Of a stretch of 64,000 bases of DNA, positions 60,333 through 64,000 are shown piece by piece. The DNA comes from Ryuthela nishihirai (Eukaryota; Arthropoda; Arachnida; Araneae; Heptathelidae). The notes under the pieces are model-generated. The model ran no database searches, was not told where the DNA came from, and saw nothing but the letters and a program-made list of their open reading frames with translations. Where the stretch lies: positions 44,424,307 through 44,488,306 of the forward strand of contig JAWZYU010000020.1 of NCBI GenBank assembly GCA_038380435.1. The letters run 5' to 3'. The translations under genes and the position numbers were made by a program. Within the stretch, counting starts at the first letter, position 1, and the number at the start of each line of letters is the position of its first letter.

Positions 60333-60716
60333 GGGCGGGGGTGGCTCAGTCGGTAGCGCGCCAGGCTCGTAATTTGTAGTTCCCAGGTTCGAGTCCCAGC
60401 TGGGTCAGCGTTGAGATTTATCTCCGCAAAATTCCCCGCCCTGCCCACGGTCAGTAGGGGACACGGATGGGCTTGGAAAGGCCGCCGCCCGTCGGATGGG
60501 ACGTTAAGCCGTGGTCCCGTGTGTGGGAGAGAGCCATACCCTGTGCACGTTAAAGAACAGGCTGGATGGCCTTGACGGGAGGCTACCATCTGTCTTCCAA
60601 CAGCTGTTCCAGTGGGTCCCCAACCTTCTCTGAGCCTTCGGGATCCATGTGACCTGGCCATTTAGCCCATGGTGTGCAAAAAAGTGCCGCTCAGAGGTAA
60701 AATAACCCAACCCATC
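60333..60716 (+). mobile_element. SINE-1, nearly full-length
   Basis: It runs from the tRNA-like head (GTGGCTCAGTCGGTAGCGCG) to the tail (AGAGGTAAAATAACCCAACC), with a small core deletion. AAGTGATG and AAGTGACG flank it. Confidence 0.9.
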
Positions 60717-61649
60717 AAGTGACGAAAGAGTAAGCGTTTCTATATTCTTAGCGATCTTGGCTAGAGAGTTCGAGTCCCAATAAAGCATGAACGTTTTTCC
60801 CTATTGTGTTGGGCTTCTTCTGAATGTGAAACATTTATTCCATACACCTTACCTAGAAATTTCTCCATTCTCGCCTTCCTTACAAACCTTCTCTGTATCG
60901 CATTTATATTAACAGGCTCCTCTCAGACCCTCTGTGGCAAGAAGCTTGAGAGAGTACTAAGCTCCTTTTTACAATACAAACGCTCATTTGAATTTTTGAA
61001 ATCAACAGTTACGCATTTTTATGCAGCTTAAAATTGTATTTTTTCACGCATCTAAAGTGAAATGAAAATAAATAACAAATACTACACCATAAATTATTGT
61101 CATTGCATTTTCGAAACCGTGAAATAAAAGAAATCTAAACTTAATAAATCAACCGAAAATATATTCAGTAGTGAGTGCTTTAAGCTCCTTTTATTCTGAA
61201 TTCATTCCGCATCGCCTTCCACAATCAGGAATTTATATTAAACAGCTATCTAATAATCTCTCTTTTGTACGAACAGTTCTGCAAACTCTACTGAAATTCA
61301 AATTCAACATAGTTTGCACAAAGAGCATTGTCCATTGATTTGTATCACCATCCATTTTCCGTTGGCAGTGTCGTGGAAGGACTTTTCAAATGCGTGATCA
61401 AATCCACAGACATTCGCCGGATACCATCTGTCCGCAACGCGCAAACGCCTTTGTCTCGCAAAGTGAGAGTATTCCTCAAACACAAGACACTTCACCAATT
61501 CGCAAATTTCGAACATCCACTGGTGGCTGTAACAGAAAATTAAACCCATAGCGCGTGGCTAGCACGTGTCGCGATATTGATTACCATTTGTGGGTGATGC
61601 CGAATAACTTCCAACGGCTCTTTTGAAAGAAATATCTCTTGCCTTTTGA

Positions 61650-62600
61650 GCTTAGTAGAAACATAATTCTATTCCGTTTTTTCTTGACCGTGAAGATATG
61701 ATTGCAAGCAAAAAACAACAGTCCTTCTTAGTAATGTTTTTGCCAGTATAAAAAGCTATTCTTGCTGAGTGAGCATAATGTCTTTTACGAGTTCGAAAAA
61801 AAAGCAATTCTGTGTTGTTACCTGACTGTGAGGTACTGTCATTTACCAGTATAAAAAAACAATTCTTCTGTGTTGATTTCACTGACTGTGAAGTAATATC
61901 TCTTTTCGGGGCAAAAATGCAGTTGTGCGTTGTTTCCTGACTTATGTGGTAATGTCTTTTGGAAACACAAAAAGACATTTCTCTCCTGAACGTTTATTCA
62001 GGAGAGAACATTGGTTGTAGAACTGATCTTGGTTGAAGATGGAGCTATTTATTATTTCAGTTTTTACTTATTTTTTGAACCTTATATAAAATATACACTG
62101 CCTAAACAAGCTAAAAGAAAATAAAGAAATGTCTTTTTGAGTTTCCAAAATGTTTCCAAAATGTCTCTTATCAATATAAAAGTACAAATCTCAGTTTTGT
62201 TTCCTGACTGTGCAGCAATGTTCTTTATCAGAAGACGAAAGTAATTCTTCAGTATTGTTTACTTGCTGTATGGTATTGTCTTTATATCTGCACAAAAAAT
62301 TAATTCTTCCATGTTTGATTCCTGACTCTGCTGTAATGTAGTTAATGTCAGTTATAAATTTAAGTTTTTCTGTGTTTTTTTCTTGACTGTTCATAATGTG
62401 ATTTATCAGTAAAAAAAAACATTTTTTCTATACTGTTTCCTTGACTGTATAACAATGCCTGTTATCTGTACATAAAGTATGTTTGCTGTTTTCTAACTAT
62501 TCCAAACTCCTTTAATCAGCAAAAAAGCGCAATTCTTCTGTTTACTGACTGTACATAATTCCTCCTATCGACATAGAAAAAAGAACTTTTCTGCACTCTA
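61650..62600. repeat. Diverged tandem repeat
   Basis: A TTCTTCTGTGTTGTTTCCTG, ACTGTGAGGTAATGTCTTTT, CAGTATAAAAAA theme recurs about every 55-60 bases with heavy divergence. A 70-base stretch at 62040-62110 also resembles 57560-57640. Confidence 0.65.
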
Positions 62601-63559
62601 ATATTTCTTAATAATCCAGTTATTCCCTTTTATCATTCATTTTCCATGAATAAATTTTAACTTTATCAAATAAGAAAGATAAACGCACATTTTGGAAATA
62701 AGTTTAGAGTTATGTTGTTTTTTATTTTAGACTCAGTGATGAACTTTTCCGTGCACAGTGAATTAAATCAATTCTTCTGTAAACTTTTGGTTATTAGACT
62801 ACTTGATTCTTGAAATATTCCTTTCCGGATCTCCTGCTCATTTAAAAATATTGTGGACCAAGTTTCTGAAATAAAAAGTGGCGTCAAAAGTTTAAATTTC
62901 AACTATGTTGATACCTCTAGGAAACACAATCTGAAACAATGGCCAGGTTTTGAAGAAACTACGGGTTAAATAATTGGTCTTAAGAATTCAAAGGCTCATA
63001 AAAGAACGGGGAAAAAACACAATAAGTTGTCTTCTGGAACAAAAGAGATGCAGCTAAAATGTTTGCAGGGTACTTATGTCACTCCGTCACACTGAACTGT
63101 GAATTAATATTCAGTCTGACATATGTCGTGAGAAAATATCAGAAATATATAAATAAATGTTTCGAAGAAAACAAGATATTCGCTTGTCTTGGTTTCTCAT
63201 ACAACGTACAAACACATACACAAGTACACCCCCACTGATTTAATAGTTAGGTACACTAACCACTTGAGTATGTATGGACGATTGTGGCTCAATGCCTCAA
63301 ATATCAGCTTCCTGACTTCTCAATCTATCACTGTGTTGTCTTGCATCTTCTATCGATGAGGATGAATAGACTTTCATATGCTAGTGGTGGATGTTGACAA
63401 GGATACAGTGCACAGGGCTCTGCTGCTAAATTGGACCCCTACACGAGGGGCCATATTAAAAATAAACATGGAAAGTATCAAAATTAATGCTTGCACTTTA
63501 GCTCTTAAACGTATCACTGGGTTTTCTGACCGGTTGCTCATCAGTAACATGATCTTTTG

Positions 63560-64000
63560 ATAGCGACACAGAATACCATGAGAATCAATTCTGTGATGTG
63601 AGTGAAAATCACGTGAGTGAAAGGGATGATATGAGAATCCACCTTGTGATCAATGATACAGATACCGTGACATTCCATTCTGTAGTCAGCGAGTGAAAGG
63701 GATGACATGGAATCGTGTCATCGTTTTACTCATTGATCATGACAAGAACCCATCTTGTGATGGATGTTGACAAGGATACAGTGCACAGGGCTCTGATACT
63801 CCATTCTGTGATCAGTGACATGGATATAATTATAATCTATCGTGTTATCAGTGAGTGACAGGGATACCCCGAGACCAGTCCTATGATTGGAGATAGAGAT
63901 AAAATTACAATTCACCTTGTTGTCAGTGGACAGAGATACTGCGATAAACGATCTTGTCATCGATGACACAGATACCATGAGAACCAATTCTGTGATCAGT
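63560..64000. repeat. Diverged tandem repeat at the window edge
   Basis: GATACCATGAGAATCAATTC, TGTGATCAGTGAGTGAAAGG and related sequence recur in units of about 45-50 bases. A GATGTTGACAAGGATACAGT stretch at 63391 is repeated at 63762. It continues to the edge. Confidence 0.65.

Larger units (their letters stand above)
43467..64000 (-). other. Upstream of the first recognised Cav1 exon: intron or 5' flank
   Basis: No exon was recognised in these 20 kb. Repeats fill much of it, as listed separately. Stretches without a recognised feature are 44142-44600, 45483-46550, 48541-50700, 54521-54936, 55836-56660, 59276-59500, 59926-60320, 60725-61270 and 62600-63560. A short unique stretch at 61270-61620 has more CpG than its surroundings. 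Confidence 0.6.

Overview
This is eukaryotic DNA: AT-rich, gene-poor and full of transposons. It has one recognisable host gene, a voltage-gated calcium channel alpha-1 subunit of the L-type (Cav1) class, read on the minus strand. Ten exons with GT-AG introns and fully compatible codon phases can be placed between 43466 and 6034. They give about 417 codons covering domain I (S1 to S6), the beta-subunit binding site, the I-II linker and domain II S1. The start of the protein lies to the right of 43466 or outside the window, and domain II S2 onward lies beyond the left edge. The channel type and the transposon families point to an arthropod; an arachnid such as a spider is my best guess, but nothing in the window proves it. 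Layout, in sense order of the gene (right to left): 43467-64000 is the upstream intron or 5' flank and contains only repeats. The exons follow at 43336-43466 (IS1), 40451-40590 (IS2-S3), 37991-38097 (IS3-S4), 33736-33888 (IS5), 32339-32532 (turret and pore), 28283-28386 (IS6), 25280-25395 (beta-binding helix), 19237-19284 and 16573-16669 (I-II linker) and 6034-6194 (IIS1). The introns are kilobases long; the largest seen whole is 10.4 kb. The introns hold two tRNA-derived SINE families. SINE-1 is about 390 bp, has about twenty copies in both orientations, and several copies have target-site duplications. SINE-2 is about 200 bp and has three copies. There are also three nearly complete but broken Tc1-like transposons (8407-9622, 22956-24452, 30822-32254), a DUF4817-type transposase fragment with a short non-autonomous relative, a LINE with endonuclease and reverse transcriptase domains (34727-36880), and hAT-type short elements with 8-bp duplications. 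One hAT-type element (12508-14596) carries 15 tandem copies of its own end. A composite palindromic TA-flanked family occurs four times, plus one short copy. Minisatellites with units of 42, 25, 52 and 24 bp are also present. Most interesting: a SINE sits 9 bases inside the intron from the splice donor of the beta-binding exon; the channel has unusual residues around the domain I selectivity filter; the palindromic composite family has interchangeable cores; and the hAT-derived array looks like a satellite forming from a transposon end. No bacterial-type operon, CRISPR array or defence system is present.
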